Shown: positions 46,249 through 56,090 of the stretch, in pieces
Position numbering within the stretch: the stretch's first letter is position 1
Layout: each line of letters begins with the position of its first letter
Assembly (NCBI RefSeq): GCF_016865485.1
Contig: NZ_AP024452.1
Location: 3,990,501-4,054,500, forward strand
Length of the DNA stretch: 64,000 bases
Reading direction: 5' to 3'
Source of the DNA: Luteitalea sp. TBR-22
GTDB lineage: Bacteria; Acidobacteriota; Vicinamibacteria; Vicinamibacterales; Vicinamibacteraceae
Program-made: the position numbers and the translations under genes
Notes under the pieces: model-generated
Told to the model about the DNA's origin: nothing
The model's database searches: none
Seen by the model: only the letters and a program-made list of their open reading frames with translations

Positions 46249-47859
46249 ATGTGTCCGGCGTTGCTCGCGCAGGCGGCCGTGCTGCTGCTCGTGGCCCACG
46301 GGGTCGATGCTGATGCGGTCACGGCGGCCGGGCGCGGTGCCGCGCCTCGGGGGCGGTCCGCCGTGCACCAGCAAGCAGCTGACTCCTCCACGGTGCTCGC
46401 GCTGGACGTGCCTGCCGGTCCCATGCGTCCTGCTGCGGCGATGGTCGCCGGCGATGTCCTCCATCGACTGGAAGCCACGGGCAGCATGGTCGCCGTCACC
46501 GACATCCACGACGAGTTCTCTGTCGTCGAGGATCTTGCCGACTGTGCACGGGCACGCGACGGGCTGCAGCGTTGGTTGCGTGGAGACACGTGGGCGTACC
46601 GGCACGTCGACCTCGGTGCGGCATCCGGCGGCAAGGCCAGCCGTTCGCGCAGGCTGGAGACGCTCCGCTCGGTGATCGTCGATGCCGCTCGTCTCGGGGT
46701 GGCGCGTGTCGTGCTCATCACTGCCGTGGGCGACGACCCCGGCAGCACCCGCGCCTACGCGGAGACCGCTGGTCTGGCACGTGCCCACGACGTCCAGGTG
46801 CACGTCGTGGGCCTGCAGGATCGGCGGGATGGAGCCGCCGATGATTCCTTGCTGGGCGCCGAGGTCACGCCGACCAGACAGGGCATGGCCGAGTGCGACC
46901 CTCGTAGGGTCGCGTGCGGCGACGTCGCGCAGGTCGGGCAGGACGAGCGTCTCGATCGCGGCGCCGCGGTGGCGGCGGCGTGGCGTGGACTTGCGCGGCT
47001 CACGAGCGACACCGGGGGCGTCCTCGTGCGCACGCCCACTAAGTCGCAGGCGCTGATCGAGGCGCTGGCTTCAGGACGATCGCGCCATTCTGGTGCCACA
47101 CCGGCGCGTGTTCCCGAACCGCCCGCCTGGCGCGACCGCGAGTCACAGGCGTGGCTGAACCAGGACGGTAGCGAGTCCTACACGTCTCGACGAGGCCTGC
47201 TCGAGGTGATACGGGTGCCTTCCGACGGTGGCATGCGGCTCATCCTGCTGCTCTCGGCCGCCGCCACCGGGTCTGCTGGTCCCTGGAGCGCGTTCGTGCG
47301 CGTGCGTGACGCGTCCGACCGGACGCTCGCCGCCTGGAGTCGCACGGGAACCGACCCCTTCGCCAGGCCGCTCATGTTCCTCGCACCCTCTGGAGCGGAG
47401 GGAGGCTCGGTCGACCTCGTGGTCCAGGGTGAGCGCACGAGCACGCGCGACCAGCGACCTGTCCCAGCGCGCGAGCAGGACGCGGGAGCCGGGGACCTGT
47501 TTATCGTCGAGCGGATCGAGAGCCTGACCGATTCATCGGCAGGGCACCCGTTGGCGTCCGACGGGCGCCTCTACGTGCCGATGGCAGGGGCAGTCGTCAG
47601 ACGTTCCGACGCGACACACCTGACTGCTGCGATCGCCACGCGCGATGTCGCGACGTCGCTGATCGTGGATCTGCTGCGCGACGGCCACCGGCCTCGGCGG
47701 ACCTCGGTGCAATCCCGCGCCGCGAGTGGCGTCACCCGGATCACGCCGATTGCACTCCCCTTGCAGGACCTGGCCGACGGCACGTACGAACTCAGCGTGT
47801 CCGGTCAGAACGGTGGCCGCGAGTGGACACGATCGGTCGCCTTCACGATCATCCCCTGA
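46249..47859 (+). CDS. Secreted VWA-like protein lacking MIDAS (hypothetical)
   Basis: 536-aa protein, divergent from the VWA/TPR pair. A signal peptide is likely at the ATG (LLAQAAVLLLVAHGVDA). The first half resembles a VWA fold: TVLALDVPAG in place of DxSxS, AARLGVARVVLITAVGDDPG, then ARAHDVQVHVVGLQDRRD, and a second region GLARLTSDTGGVLVRTPT seen at the end of VWFA-related proteins. The second half is beta-rich (VIRVPSDGGMRLILLLSAAA, GTYELSVSGQNGGR). Metal-binding residues are lost, so it may be a regulatory or structural relative of its neighbour. Family not recognised; VWA assignment is from pattern. Confidence 0.65.
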   Translation: MCPALLAQAAVLLLVAHGVDADAVTAAGRGAAPRGRSAVHQQAADSSTVLALDVPAGPMRPAAAMVAGDVLHRLEATGSMVAVTDIHDEFSVVEDLADCARARDGLQRWLRGDTWAYRHVDLGAASGGKASRSRRLETLRSVIVDAARLGVARVVLITAVGDDPGSTRAYAETAGLARAHDVQVHVVGLQDRRDGAADDSLLGAEVTPTRQGMAECDPRRVACGDVAQVGQDERLDRGAAVAAAWRGLARLTSDTGGVLVRTPTKSQALIEALASGRSRHSGATPARVPEPPAWRDRESQAWLNQDGSESYTSRRGLLEVIRVPSDGGMRLILLLSAAATGSAGPWSAFVRVRDASDRTLAAWSRTGTDPFARPLMFLAPSGAEGGSVDLVVQGERTSTRDQRPVPAREQDAGAGDLFIVERIESLTDSSAGHPLASDGRLYVPMAGAVVRRSDATHLTAAIATRDVATSLIVDLLRDGHRPRRTSVQSRAASGVTRITPIALPLQDLADGTYELSVSGQNGGREWTRSVAFTIIP

Positions 47860-47886
47860 AGCCCCGGCATCGCGGCATCCTCGACG

Positions 47887-49488
47887 CTAGCCCTGCCCCT
47901 CGTAGCGCACCACCAGCAGCGTCACGTCGTCGCCGGCGGGACGGCCGTCGCGGAAGGTGACCGACGCCTCGAGCAACGCGGCGGCCATCTCTGTCGGGGT
48001 CGCGCCCGCGACCCCGGCGAGCGTCTCGGCGACGCCTTTGGGGCCGAAGTCCTCGCCGGTGTAGGAGGTCGACTCGCTGACGCCGTCGCTGTAGATGACC
48101 AGCGCGTCGCCAGGTGCCATCTGGATCGTCTGCACTTCCCAGGACCCGAACGGCAACAGGCCGAGCACCGGCCCGCCCGAGTCGAGCATCTGCACCTCGC
48201 CGTTGGCGCGGACGAGCGCCGGGGCGCAGTGGCCCGCGTTGGCGAGTTCGAGGCGGCCGTCGGGATGCAGCACCGTCGCCCCGAGGGTGAGGTACTTGTT
48301 GCCCGGGCTGTAGTTCAGGAGCTGGTTGTGCAGCGTCGGCAGGATGTCGGAGAGCGGTTGCCCGAGGTCGTGCAGCAACCGCAGCATGCCGGTTGCGAGC
48401 GCCATGATCAGCGACGCCCCGACGCCCTTGCCCGAGACGTCGCCGAGCGCGAGGGCGAGGCTGCCGTCGGGGCGCGTCACGCCCTGGTACAGGTCGCCCC
48501 CGACCGAGGCGGCCGACTCGGTCTGCGCGAAGGTCGTGGCGAAGGGCACGACCGGCGGCGCCTGCAGCAGCGCCGCCTGGATGTCCTTGGCCAGCGACAT
48601 CTCGTGCTCGTACTTGGCCTTGGCCCGCGCTTCCTTGTAGAGGCGCGCGCTGTCGATGGCCATCGCGGCGTCGGCGGCGAGCGACTCGAAGATCGCGATC
48701 TCCTCGCGCGGCACCACCTGGGTGCTCGCCGGGCGCGACACCAGCAACGCGCCCACGGCGTCGAGTCGGCCGATGAACGACGAGTCATCGGCCAGGGCGC
48801 GGCGCGCCACCATCAACGGCGTGGCGACCATGTCGGGCCGCGCCGCCGTCGAGGCGCCGATCAGCGTCTCGTGCATGGCCTGGCTGGTGATGGTCCGGTG
48901 ACCGCGGACGGCCTGCTTCAGGAGGTCGAGTTCCTGTTGCGCGATCGGCGGTGGCGCCAGCTTGGGCAGCCGCAGCACCAGCTCGAGCTTCTGGTCGGCG
49001 CTGTTGATCAGCGCGAGGGCGCCGCCGTCGGCGCGCATGATGCGGATCGCCGACCGCAGGACCGCCGCGAGCACCTCGGGCAGCACGGCGGAGCTGCTGA
49101 GCTGTCGCGCAACGTCGAGCAGTTCCTGCAGGTGACGCACGCCGGTGCTGCGGTCGTCGAGGCCCTGCGACTCGAGCAACGTGGCGATTGCCTCGCTCAC
49201 CACCTCGAACTGCACCTGCCGCCCGAAGCGCACGCGATCGCCGTCGGTGAGGATGTGCGCCGTCACGCGCTGATCGTTGACGAACGTCCCGACGGCGCTG
49301 CCGAGGTCCTCGAGGACGATGGCGTCCTCGCGCCGAATGAGCTGGGCGTGGCGCCGCGAGACGCTCGGCTCGGCGAGCACGACACCCGACAGCGGGTCGC
49401 GGCCGATGACGATCGGCTGGTCGGCAGGGACGATCTCCGTGGTCACCCCTGGGGTGGTCGGCACGAGCTTCAGGCGGGCGGGAGGCAT
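47887..49488 (-). CDS. FHA-GAF-SpoIIE family serine/threonine phosphatase
   Basis: 533-aa signalling protein. N-terminal FHA domain (about 25-90: VIGRDPLSGVVLAEPSVSRRHAQLIR, LGSAVGTFVN), a GAF domain in the middle (about 110-285), and a PP2C/SpoIIE phosphatase domain (SAASVGGDLYQG, LALGDVSGKGVGASLIM, LELANAGHCAPAL, VIYSDGVSEST, GDDVTLLVVRY) with metal-binding Asp residues present. Phosphothreonine binding by FHA and phosphatase output are typical of partner-switching stress pathways. No anti-sigma factor or kinase is adjacent. Start ATG 49488. Divergent from the PEGA gene. Confidence 0.91.
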   Translation of the reverse strand: MPPARLKLVPTTPGVTTEIVPADQPIVIGRDPLSGVVLAEPSVSRRHAQLIRREDAIVLEDLGSAVGTFVNDQRVTAHILTDGDRVRFGRQVQFEVVSEAIATLLESQGLDDRSTGVRHLQELLDVARQLSSSAVLPEVLAAVLRSAIRIMRADGGALALINSADQKLELVLRLPKLAPPPIAQQELDLLKQAVRGHRTITSQAMHETLIGASTAARPDMVATPLMVARRALADDSSFIGRLDAVGALLVSRPASTQVVPREEIAIFESLAADAAMAIDSARLYKEARAKAKYEHEMSLAKDIQAALLQAPPVVPFATTFAQTESAASVGGDLYQGVTRPDGSLALALGDVSGKGVGASLIMALATGMLRLLHDLGQPLSDILPTLHNQLLNYSPGNKYLTLGATVLHPDGRLELANAGHCAPALVRANGEVQMLDSGGPVLGLLPFGSWEVQTIQMAPGDALVIYSDGVSESTSYTGEDFGPKGVAETLAGVAGATPTEMAAALLEASVTFRDGRPAGDDVTLLVVRYEGQG

Positions 49489-49538
49489 GCGGTTCGCGTT
49501 AGTCCAGGCTTACGTCGTGGCGTGGTAGGCTGGCGGCC

Positions 49539-50351
49539 ATGCGCAGCCTGGAGGAGCCGGACGCCCCACGCGGGCGCGGCCTGTCGATCATCCTGCTGGC
49601 GGCAGCGCTGGTCGCCGGCGCGGTCGCATGGTACGCCACCAGCCGGGTTCCCGGGGCGCCGGATACCAAGACGACCCGGCCGGCCCCGACCGGGAACGCG
49701 CCCACTACGGCCAACGCCCCCACTCGCGGAACCGAACGCCCGTCCCCCGACCCGGCCGGGACGCGCGCGGCCGCACGCCCACGGTCCGAGGCCGCGGACC
49801 GGCCATCGCGCCCCGCGCCCCCGCCGGACGCCCCCGCCGCCGCGCCGCGCGAACTCCGCGTGACCAGCGACGTCGCCGGCGCCTACGTCTTCGTGGACCG
49901 CAAGTTCCTCGGGACCACGCCGCTGACCTCGCGCGACATCACGCCGGGCCAGCATCAGATCAACGTCCAGGTCGAAGGCCGGCCGCCCGTGATCCGCACG
50001 GTCGACATCCTCGAGGCCGGGCCCACCGAGGTCAGCGTCACCCTGGCGGCCCCGTCGCCGTCGGCCCCGCCGGCGATCGACGCGTCGGTCGCCGTCGTAC
50101 ACCAGCACGCGATGGGCGCCTGCGAGGGCACCCTGCGCGCCACGGCCGATGGCTTCACGTACGCCACCGCGCACAAGGACGCCTTCCGCCTGCCGTACGC
50201 GAGCGTCGAGCAGTTCTCCGTCGACTACGCCGCCAGGCGGCTCCGGCTCAAGCAGCGCGGCGGCCGCACGTGGAACTTCACCACGACCGCCGACACCGCC
50301 GACCCGCTGTTCGTGTTCCACCGCGACGTGGACGCCGTACGGCCCAGATAG
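49539..50351 (+). CDS. PEGA-domain membrane-anchored protein
   Basis: 270-aa protein: N-terminal transmembrane anchor (SIILLAAALVAGAVAWYAT), a long Pro/Ala/Thr/Arg-rich linker (about 35-105), then a PEGA domain (RELRVTSDVAGAYVFVDRKFLG, TPLTSRDITPGQHQINVQ). The C-terminal part ACEGTLRATADGFTYATAHKDAF followed by FSVDYAARRLRLKQRGGRTWNF resembles a small beta-domain of unknown role. PEGA domains usually face the periplasm. The ATG is 51 bp from the divergent FHA gene; no regulator is seen. Confidence 0.8.
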   Translation: MRSLEEPDAPRGRGLSIILLAAALVAGAVAWYATSRVPGAPDTKTTRPAPTGNAPTTANAPTRGTERPSPDPAGTRAAARPRSEAADRPSRPAPPPDAPAAAPRELRVTSDVAGAYVFVDRKFLGTTPLTSRDITPGQHQINVQVEGRPPVIRTVDILEAGPTEVSVTLAAPSPSAPPAIDASVAVVHQHAMGACEGTLRATADGFTYATAHKDAFRLPYASVEQFSVDYAARRLRLKQRGGRTWNFTTTADTADPLFVFHRDVDAVRPR

Positions 50352-50381
50352 CTCCAGTGTAGCCCCCCGGGAACGTCGAGG

Positions 50382-51086
50382 CTACCCGCCGTCGACCGAC
50401 GGCTCGCGCAACCACCGCCCCGGGCCGTCGAGGAACCCCTCGTAGTCGGGGACGACCCCATGTGGTGCCGGGATGTGCGCGGCGAACTGCTCCACCGAGA
50501 ACGTCGTCGTCACGCCGACCGTCGTCATGCCGGCAGCCATCGCCGCGGCGACACCGATGGGGGCGTCCTCGAACGCGAGGCACTCGGTCGGCGGCACTGC
50601 GAGGCGCTCGGCGGCAAGCGCGAAGACGTCGGGAAACGGCTTGCCACGCTTCACCTCGTCGCCGCGGGCGATGATGGTGAAGCGCGCGTCGAGCCCGGTC
50701 TCCGCCAGGGTGTGCACCACGTTCTTGAGCGGCGCGGAGGTCGCCACGGCGACCCCGATGCCGTGTGCCTCGAGCCGTGCGAGCAGCGTCAGGGCACCGC
50801 GCACCGGCAGCAGGCGGCCGCGCGACAACTGGCGGTAGGCGCCCTCCTTCTCTTCCTCGAACTGCAGGATCTCGTCCCAGGTCATCTCGCGCTCGAACAG
50901 CATCGGGAAGATCTCGCTGTTGCGCTTGCCGTCGATCCGGCGGCGCAGGTCCATGGTGAGCGGCGGCAACTGGTGCGCGGCCGCGAAGGACCCGAACGCC
51001 TGCGCGTGCAGGGACATGTTGTCGACGAGCGTGCCATCGAGATCGAACACGACGGCGCGGGGACGGAAGGAGGACAGGTCGATCAA
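50382..51086 (-). CDS. HAD-superfamily hydrolase (beta-phosphoglucomutase-like)
   Basis: 234-aa HAD phosphatase. Motif I DLDGTLVDN (nucleophile Asp), motif II ATSAPLKN, motif III Lys in KRGKPFPD and motif IV FEDAPIGV. The helical cap begins LHAQAFGSFAAAH. The order matches phosphoglycolate phosphatase or beta-phosphoglucomutase-type enzymes; substrate is unknown. No ATG or GTG lies before motif I; TTG at 51086 is used, without a clear Shine-Dalgarno. Upstream 98 bp hold GAGGGACA-type repeats. Confidence 0.82.
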   Translation of the reverse strand: MIDLSSFRPRAVVFDLDGTLVDNMSLHAQAFGSFAAAHQLPPLTMDLRRRIDGKRNSEIFPMLFEREMTWDEILQFEEEKEGAYRQLSRGRLLPVRGALTLLARLEAHGIGVAVATSAPLKNVVHTLAETGLDARFTIIARGDEVKRGKPFPDVFALAAERLAVPPTECLAFEDAPIGVAAAMAAGMTTVGVTTTFSVEQFAAHIPAPHGVVPDYEGFLDGPGRWLREPSVDGG

Positions 51087-51176
51087 GGGAAGAGGGACAG
51101 GGAACGAGTCACGAGGGAAGCAAGAGGGACAAATCACGAGGGACAAGGGACGAGGGCCACAGGAACGAGGCCGTCG
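51087..51176. repeat. GAGGGAC-word repeat tract
   Basis: Irregular tandem words GAGGGAC, GGGAACGA, CACGAGGG and CAAGAGGGA separate the HAD and GNAT genes. The same style of purine-rich short-period repeat is seen at 37474-37530. Confidence 0.7.
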
Positions 51177-51184
51177 CCGACCGC

Positions 51185-52009
51185 TCACGACATGCGGGCC
51201 ATCACCAGTCGACTGTACAGCGGCACGAAGCCGCGGCGTTGGACGTTGGCCTGCGATCGGGAGCCGGGCTCCACGGTGACGACGGCGAGCGTGCATCCGG
51301 CGGCGCGTGCGTCCTCGAGGCGGGCCGAGAGCAGCGCCGACTGCACGCCGCGCCGGCGATGGGTCGGCAGCGTCGCGGCGCCGCAGAGTTGGTAGAGTTC
51401 GCCATCGACGCGCGCGGAGGCGGCGCCCGCGGCCTCGGCGCCCAGGATCGCCACGTAGCGCCGCATCTCCCGCACGCCGGCAAACTGCGCCACGACGCGC
51501 TCGAGGATCGACGTGTCGTAGGACTCGGCGGGCGCCTCGCGGCCCTCGACGGTCTCGGCGGCGGCAAAGCCGGCGACGGCGATGTGCGCCCAGTCGGCGT
51601 CGCGGCCCTGCGTCACGAGGATGCCGTCGGGCAGCACCTGCGGCAGCAGGGCCGGAATGTCGCACCCGAGCACGAGTTCGATGCGCTGCAGTCCGTACCC
51701 GCGCCGCTCGAGCCGACGCACCGATCCGAGGTCGCCGAGGGTGGCGATCTCCCAGCCGGGCGACTCGCCGGTCGGCGCGAAGGCGGCTTCGACGCGATCG
51801 ACGTCGTCCTCGGTCAGCGGGACGCCGATGCCCGCGCCGATCACCTTGGTCATCGGGGCGCCAGGGCCGCAGTAGACGGCGGCGCCACGGCCGACGGGCA
51901 CGGCGAAGGCCGAGGCGTCTCCCTCGCGCCTGGTGACGTCGAGCATCGCCAGGCTCAGGCGGGTTTCGGCCGCTTCGACGCGCTCGGCGATCGCGATCGT
52001 GCCGATCAT
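51185..52009 (-). CDS. GNAT-family N-acetyltransferase
   Basis: 274-aa protein. The GNAT domain is in the C-terminal half: ELYQLCGAATLPTHRRRGVQSALLSARLEDARAAG holds the acetyl-CoA pyrophosphate-binding RRxGVQ motif (R/Q-x2-G-x-A/G), and GCTLAVVTVEPGSRSQANVQRRGF is the last conserved part. The N-terminal half looks like a degenerate second GNAT module. Acceptor unknown. ATG 52009 overlaps the acyl-CoA dehydrogenase stop (ATGA). Confidence 0.85.
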   Translation of the reverse strand: MIGTIAIAERVEAAETRLSLAMLDVTRREGDASAFAVPVGRGAAVYCGPGAPMTKVIGAGIGVPLTEDDVDRVEAAFAPTGESPGWEIATLGDLGSVRRLERRGYGLQRIELVLGCDIPALLPQVLPDGILVTQGRDADWAHIAVAGFAAAETVEGREAPAESYDTSILERVVAQFAGVREMRRYVAILGAEAAGAASARVDGELYQLCGAATLPTHRRRGVQSALLSARLEDARAAGCTLAVVTVEPGSRSQANVQRRGFVPLYSRLVMARMS

Positions 52010-53145
52010 GCGAGCACCGCGTCGGCGATGATCATGCGCTGCACCTCGGACGTCCCCTGGTAGATCTCGGTGGCCCTGACGTCGCGGAAGAGGCGCTCGA
52101 CCGTCGCGCCGTGACGGTAGCCTTCCGAGGCGAGGATCTGCAGGGCGCGATCGGCCGCGGCGTGGGCCGCTTCCGAGGCCGCCAGCTTGGCCATCGACGC
52201 CTCGGTGGTCGCGCGGGCGCCTCGGGCCCGCGCCGCCGCGGCCCGCCACGTCAGCATGCGCGCCGCCTCGAGGCCGGTCGCCATGTCGGCGAGCATGAAC
52301 TGTATGGCCTGGTAGCTGGCGATCGGCTGGCCGAACGCCACCCGGCGCTTCGCGTAGGCGATCGCTTCCGCGAGCGAGGCCTCGCCGACGCCGAGCGCCT
52401 GCGCGGCGATCGCGACGCGACCGCCGTCGAGCGCCTCACGCGCGATCGCGAAGCCCTGCCCGGCGCCGCCGAGCAGGTGGTCGGCCTCGACGCGCACGTC
52501 GTCGAGCACGAGGTCCATGCAGCCGAGGCCGCGCACCCCGAGGGAATCCTCGAGGCCGTGGCGCGAGAGCCCGGGCGCGTCCATCGGCACGAGGAAGGCG
52601 GAGATGCCGCGCCCCCGCAGGTCGGGGCGCGTCGAGGCGAACACGATCACCACGTCGGCCGCCGCGGCGTTGGCCACCCACACCTTCCTGCCGCGCAGGC
52701 GGTAGCCGCCCTGGTCGGCGACGGCGACCGTCTGCTGGTTGGCGGCGTCGGACCCGGCGTCGGCTTCCGACAGCGCGAAGGCGCCGACCGACGCGCCGGT
52801 CGCCAGCCGACGGAGCCAGCGCTCGCGCTGCGCGTCGCTGCCGTGGCGCAGCAGCGTCTCGGCGACCAGCGACGTGTTGACCGAGAGGATGACGGCGACG
52901 GTGGCACTCGCCCGCGCGATGGCTTCGAGCGCGAGCACGTAGGCCACCTCGTCCTGGCCGGCGCCTCCCCAGGCCTCGGGGATGGTGGCGCCCATCAGGC
53001 CGAGCGCGCCGGCGCGCGCCACGAGGTCGCGGGGGAACGTGTTGTCGGCGTCGATGGCAGCGGCGCGGGGCGCGACCTCCGCCTCGGCGAACTGCCGCGC
53101 CCGCGCCGCGAAGGCGGCCTGCCGATCGGTGGGAGTGACCGTCAC
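52006..53145 (-). CDS. Acyl-CoA dehydrogenase with Gln at catalytic-base position
   Basis: 379-aa flavoprotein of the acyl-CoA dehydrogenase fold (FALSEADAGSDAANQ, KVWVANAAAADVVIVF, AIAYAKRRVAFGQPIASYQ). The usual C-terminal catalytic motif is IYQGTSEVQRM, with Gln where the short/medium-chain family has the catalytic Glu. The other two dehydrogenases in the window keep the Glu. It may therefore use another base or act on a different substrate. GTG 53145; the upstream TTG is less likely. Followed by the GNAT gene with overlap. Confidence 0.9.
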   Translation of the reverse strand: MTVTPTDRQAAFAARARQFAEAEVAPRAAAIDADNTFPRDLVARAGALGLMGATIPEAWGGAGQDEVAYVLALEAIARASATVAVILSVNTSLVAETLLRHGSDAQRERWLRRLATGASVGAFALSEADAGSDAANQQTVAVADQGGYRLRGRKVWVANAAAADVVIVFASTRPDLRGRGISAFLVPMDAPGLSRHGLEDSLGVRGLGCMDLVLDDVRVEADHLLGGAGQGFAIAREALDGGRVAIAAQALGVGEASLAEAIAYAKRRVAFGQPIASYQAIQFMLADMATGLEAARMLTWRAAAARARGARATTEASMAKLAASEAAHAAADRALQILASEGYRHGATVERLFRDVRATEIYQGTSEVQRMIIADAVLA

Positions 53146-53190
53146 GCCCCGTAGGCTACCAGAGGGGCCACCTTCGGCGCCCAAGCGCGT

Positions 53191-53682
53191 TCACGGGGCG
53201 TCGGCAAACAGCGGGCGCAGGCGTGCCGCGGTGGCGTCGAGGCCCTCCGGCAGCACCCGGCTCTCGCCGACGGTGGTCATGAAGTTGGTGTCGCCGTTCC
53301 AGCGCGGCACGAGGTGGATGTGCAGGTGATCGGCGACGCCCGCCCCGGCAGCCCGTCCGATGTTGATGCCGACGTTGATGCCGTGGGGCTGGTAGGCGGC
53401 GCGCAGCACGCCCTCGGCGCGCTGGGTCAACAGCATCAGCTCGTGCAGTTCGTCCGGTGTGGCCTCGCCGAGCGTGGCGATGTGCCGGCCGGGAACGACC
53501 ATCAGGTGCCCGTTGTTGTACGGGAAGAGATTGAGGATGACGTAGCAGGCGACGCCGCGGTGCACGACCAGCGCGGCCTGGCCGGCGTCGGTGCCGGTGT
53601 CGGCCGTGCAGAACACGCAGCCCGGTGGCGCCGAGCCGCCGGTGACGTACTGCAGCCGCCAGGGCGACCAGAGGTGATCCAT
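53191..53682 (-). CDS. HIT-family hydrolase
   Basis: 163-aa HIT protein. A Zn-type Cys pair is visible in GCVFCTADTG; the triad is in HLHIHLVPRW (about 119-128). NLFPYNNGHLMVVPGRHIATLGE is the second conserved block. These enzymes hydrolyse nucleotide phosphoanhydrides such as dinucleoside polyphosphates or AMP derivatives. ATG 53682, 2 nt after the HU gene. Probably in the rpsA-HU transcript. Confidence 0.92.
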   Translation of the reverse strand: MDHLWSPWRLQYVTGGSAPPGCVFCTADTGTDAGQAALVVHRGVACYVILNLFPYNNGHLMVVPGRHIATLGEATPDELHELMLLTQRAEGVLRAAYQPHGINVGINIGRAAGAGVADHLHIHLVPRWNGDTNFMTTVGESRVLPEGLDATAARLRPLFADAP

Positions 53683-53684
53683 CG

Positions 53685-54020
53685 CTAGCCGACCGGCGCC
53701 GGATCGTGCGCGGGCGCGACGGTCTCGTCGAGATCGTCGGCGGTGCTGGCGTTGATGAGGTCCTTCAGTTCCTTGCCCGGCTTGAAGTAGGGCACCTGCT
53801 TGGACGGCACGTCCACGCGGTCGCCGGTCTTGGGGTTGCGGCCCTTGCGGGGCTCGCGCTTGCGAAGGCGGAAGCTGCCGAAGCCCCGGAGCTCGACCTT
53901 GTCGCCCGCGTGCAGGGCGCGGATGACCGAGAGGAACACCGTCTCCACGATCAGCTCGGCGTCCTTCTTGGTGAGCTCGGAGACGCGGGAGACCTCTTCG
54001 ACGAGATCCGCCTTGGTCAT
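53685..54020 (-). CDS. HU/IHF-family DNA-binding protein
   Basis: 111-aa nucleoid-associated protein. MTKADLVEEVSRVSELTKKDAELIVETVF starts the helical domain; the DNA-binding beta-arm is GFGSFRLRKREPRKGRNPKTGDRVDVPSKQVPYFKPGKELK. An acidic Asp/Glu-rich tail of about 20 residues follows, longer than in HU. It sits downstream of rpsA after a terminator. Gene order rpsA-HU is common (ihfB), so an IHF-beta-like role is possible. Confidence 0.92.
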   Translation of the reverse strand: MTKADLVEEVSRVSELTKKDAELIVETVFLSVIRALHAGDKVELRGFGSFRLRKREPRKGRNPKTGDRVDVPSKQVPYFKPGKELKDLINASTADDLDETVAPAHDPAPVG

Positions 54021-54039
54021 GATGTCCTCGACATAAGAA

Positions 54040-54071
54040 GACGCCGGTGAGAGGGGCCTCCCACCGGCGTC
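54040..54071 (-). terminator. Rho-independent terminator after rpsA
   Basis: Perfect 10-bp stem GACGCCGGTG/CACCGGCGTC with a 12-nt loop. On the minus strand it is followed by TTCTTATG. It lies between rpsA and the HU gene, so the HU gene would be reduced in readthrough or use its own promoter. Confidence 0.75.
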
Positions 54072-54079
54072 GTTCGGGC

Positions 54080-55846
<1,767 letters not shown>

Positions 55847-55897
55847 GCGTTGAAAATCCTCCTCGGTGGCGTTTGCCGGTCTTTACAGCGCCGGCGG

Positions 55898-55935
55898 CTG
55901 TCGGTTGTGGCACGCGCTATGCGGGCAACCGACAG
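55898..55935 (-). promoter_or_regulatory. rpsA 5'-leader hairpin
   Basis: Perfect 10-bp stem CTGTCGGTTG/CAACCGACAG with an 18-nt loop that can fold further. It begins at or next to the predicted transcription start, about 50 nt upstream of the rpsA Shine-Dalgarno. S1 autoregulates its own mRNA in other bacteria; this hairpin is a candidate site. Confidence 0.6.
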
Positions 55936-55965
55936 AATTTACACCCTTTAGGGGGACGGCGTCAA
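55936..55965 (-). promoter_or_regulatory. rpsA promoter
   Basis: On the minus strand: TTGACG (55960-55965), an 18-bp spacer, TAAATT (55936-55941). It lies directly upstream of the leader hairpin, giving an mRNA that starts at the hairpin. Confidence 0.6.
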
Positions 55966-55984
55966 AGATCCGGGCATCGGGAGG

Positions 55985-56090
55985 GCGGGCGCAGGGCACC
56001 GCCGGGCACCGGACACCGGGCACCGGGCAACCGGGGGCTGGGGGCTGGGCACCGGGCGCCGGGCAACCGGGGGCTGGGGGCTGGGGAGCT
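55985..56090. repeat. Heptamer tract, GGGCACC and GGGGGCT units
   Basis: 7-bp units GGGCACC/GGGCGCC alternate with GGGGGCT, filling most of the gap between cmk and the rpsA promoter. The unit GGGCACC is the same as at 2348-2411, about 54 kb away. Confidence 0.85.
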
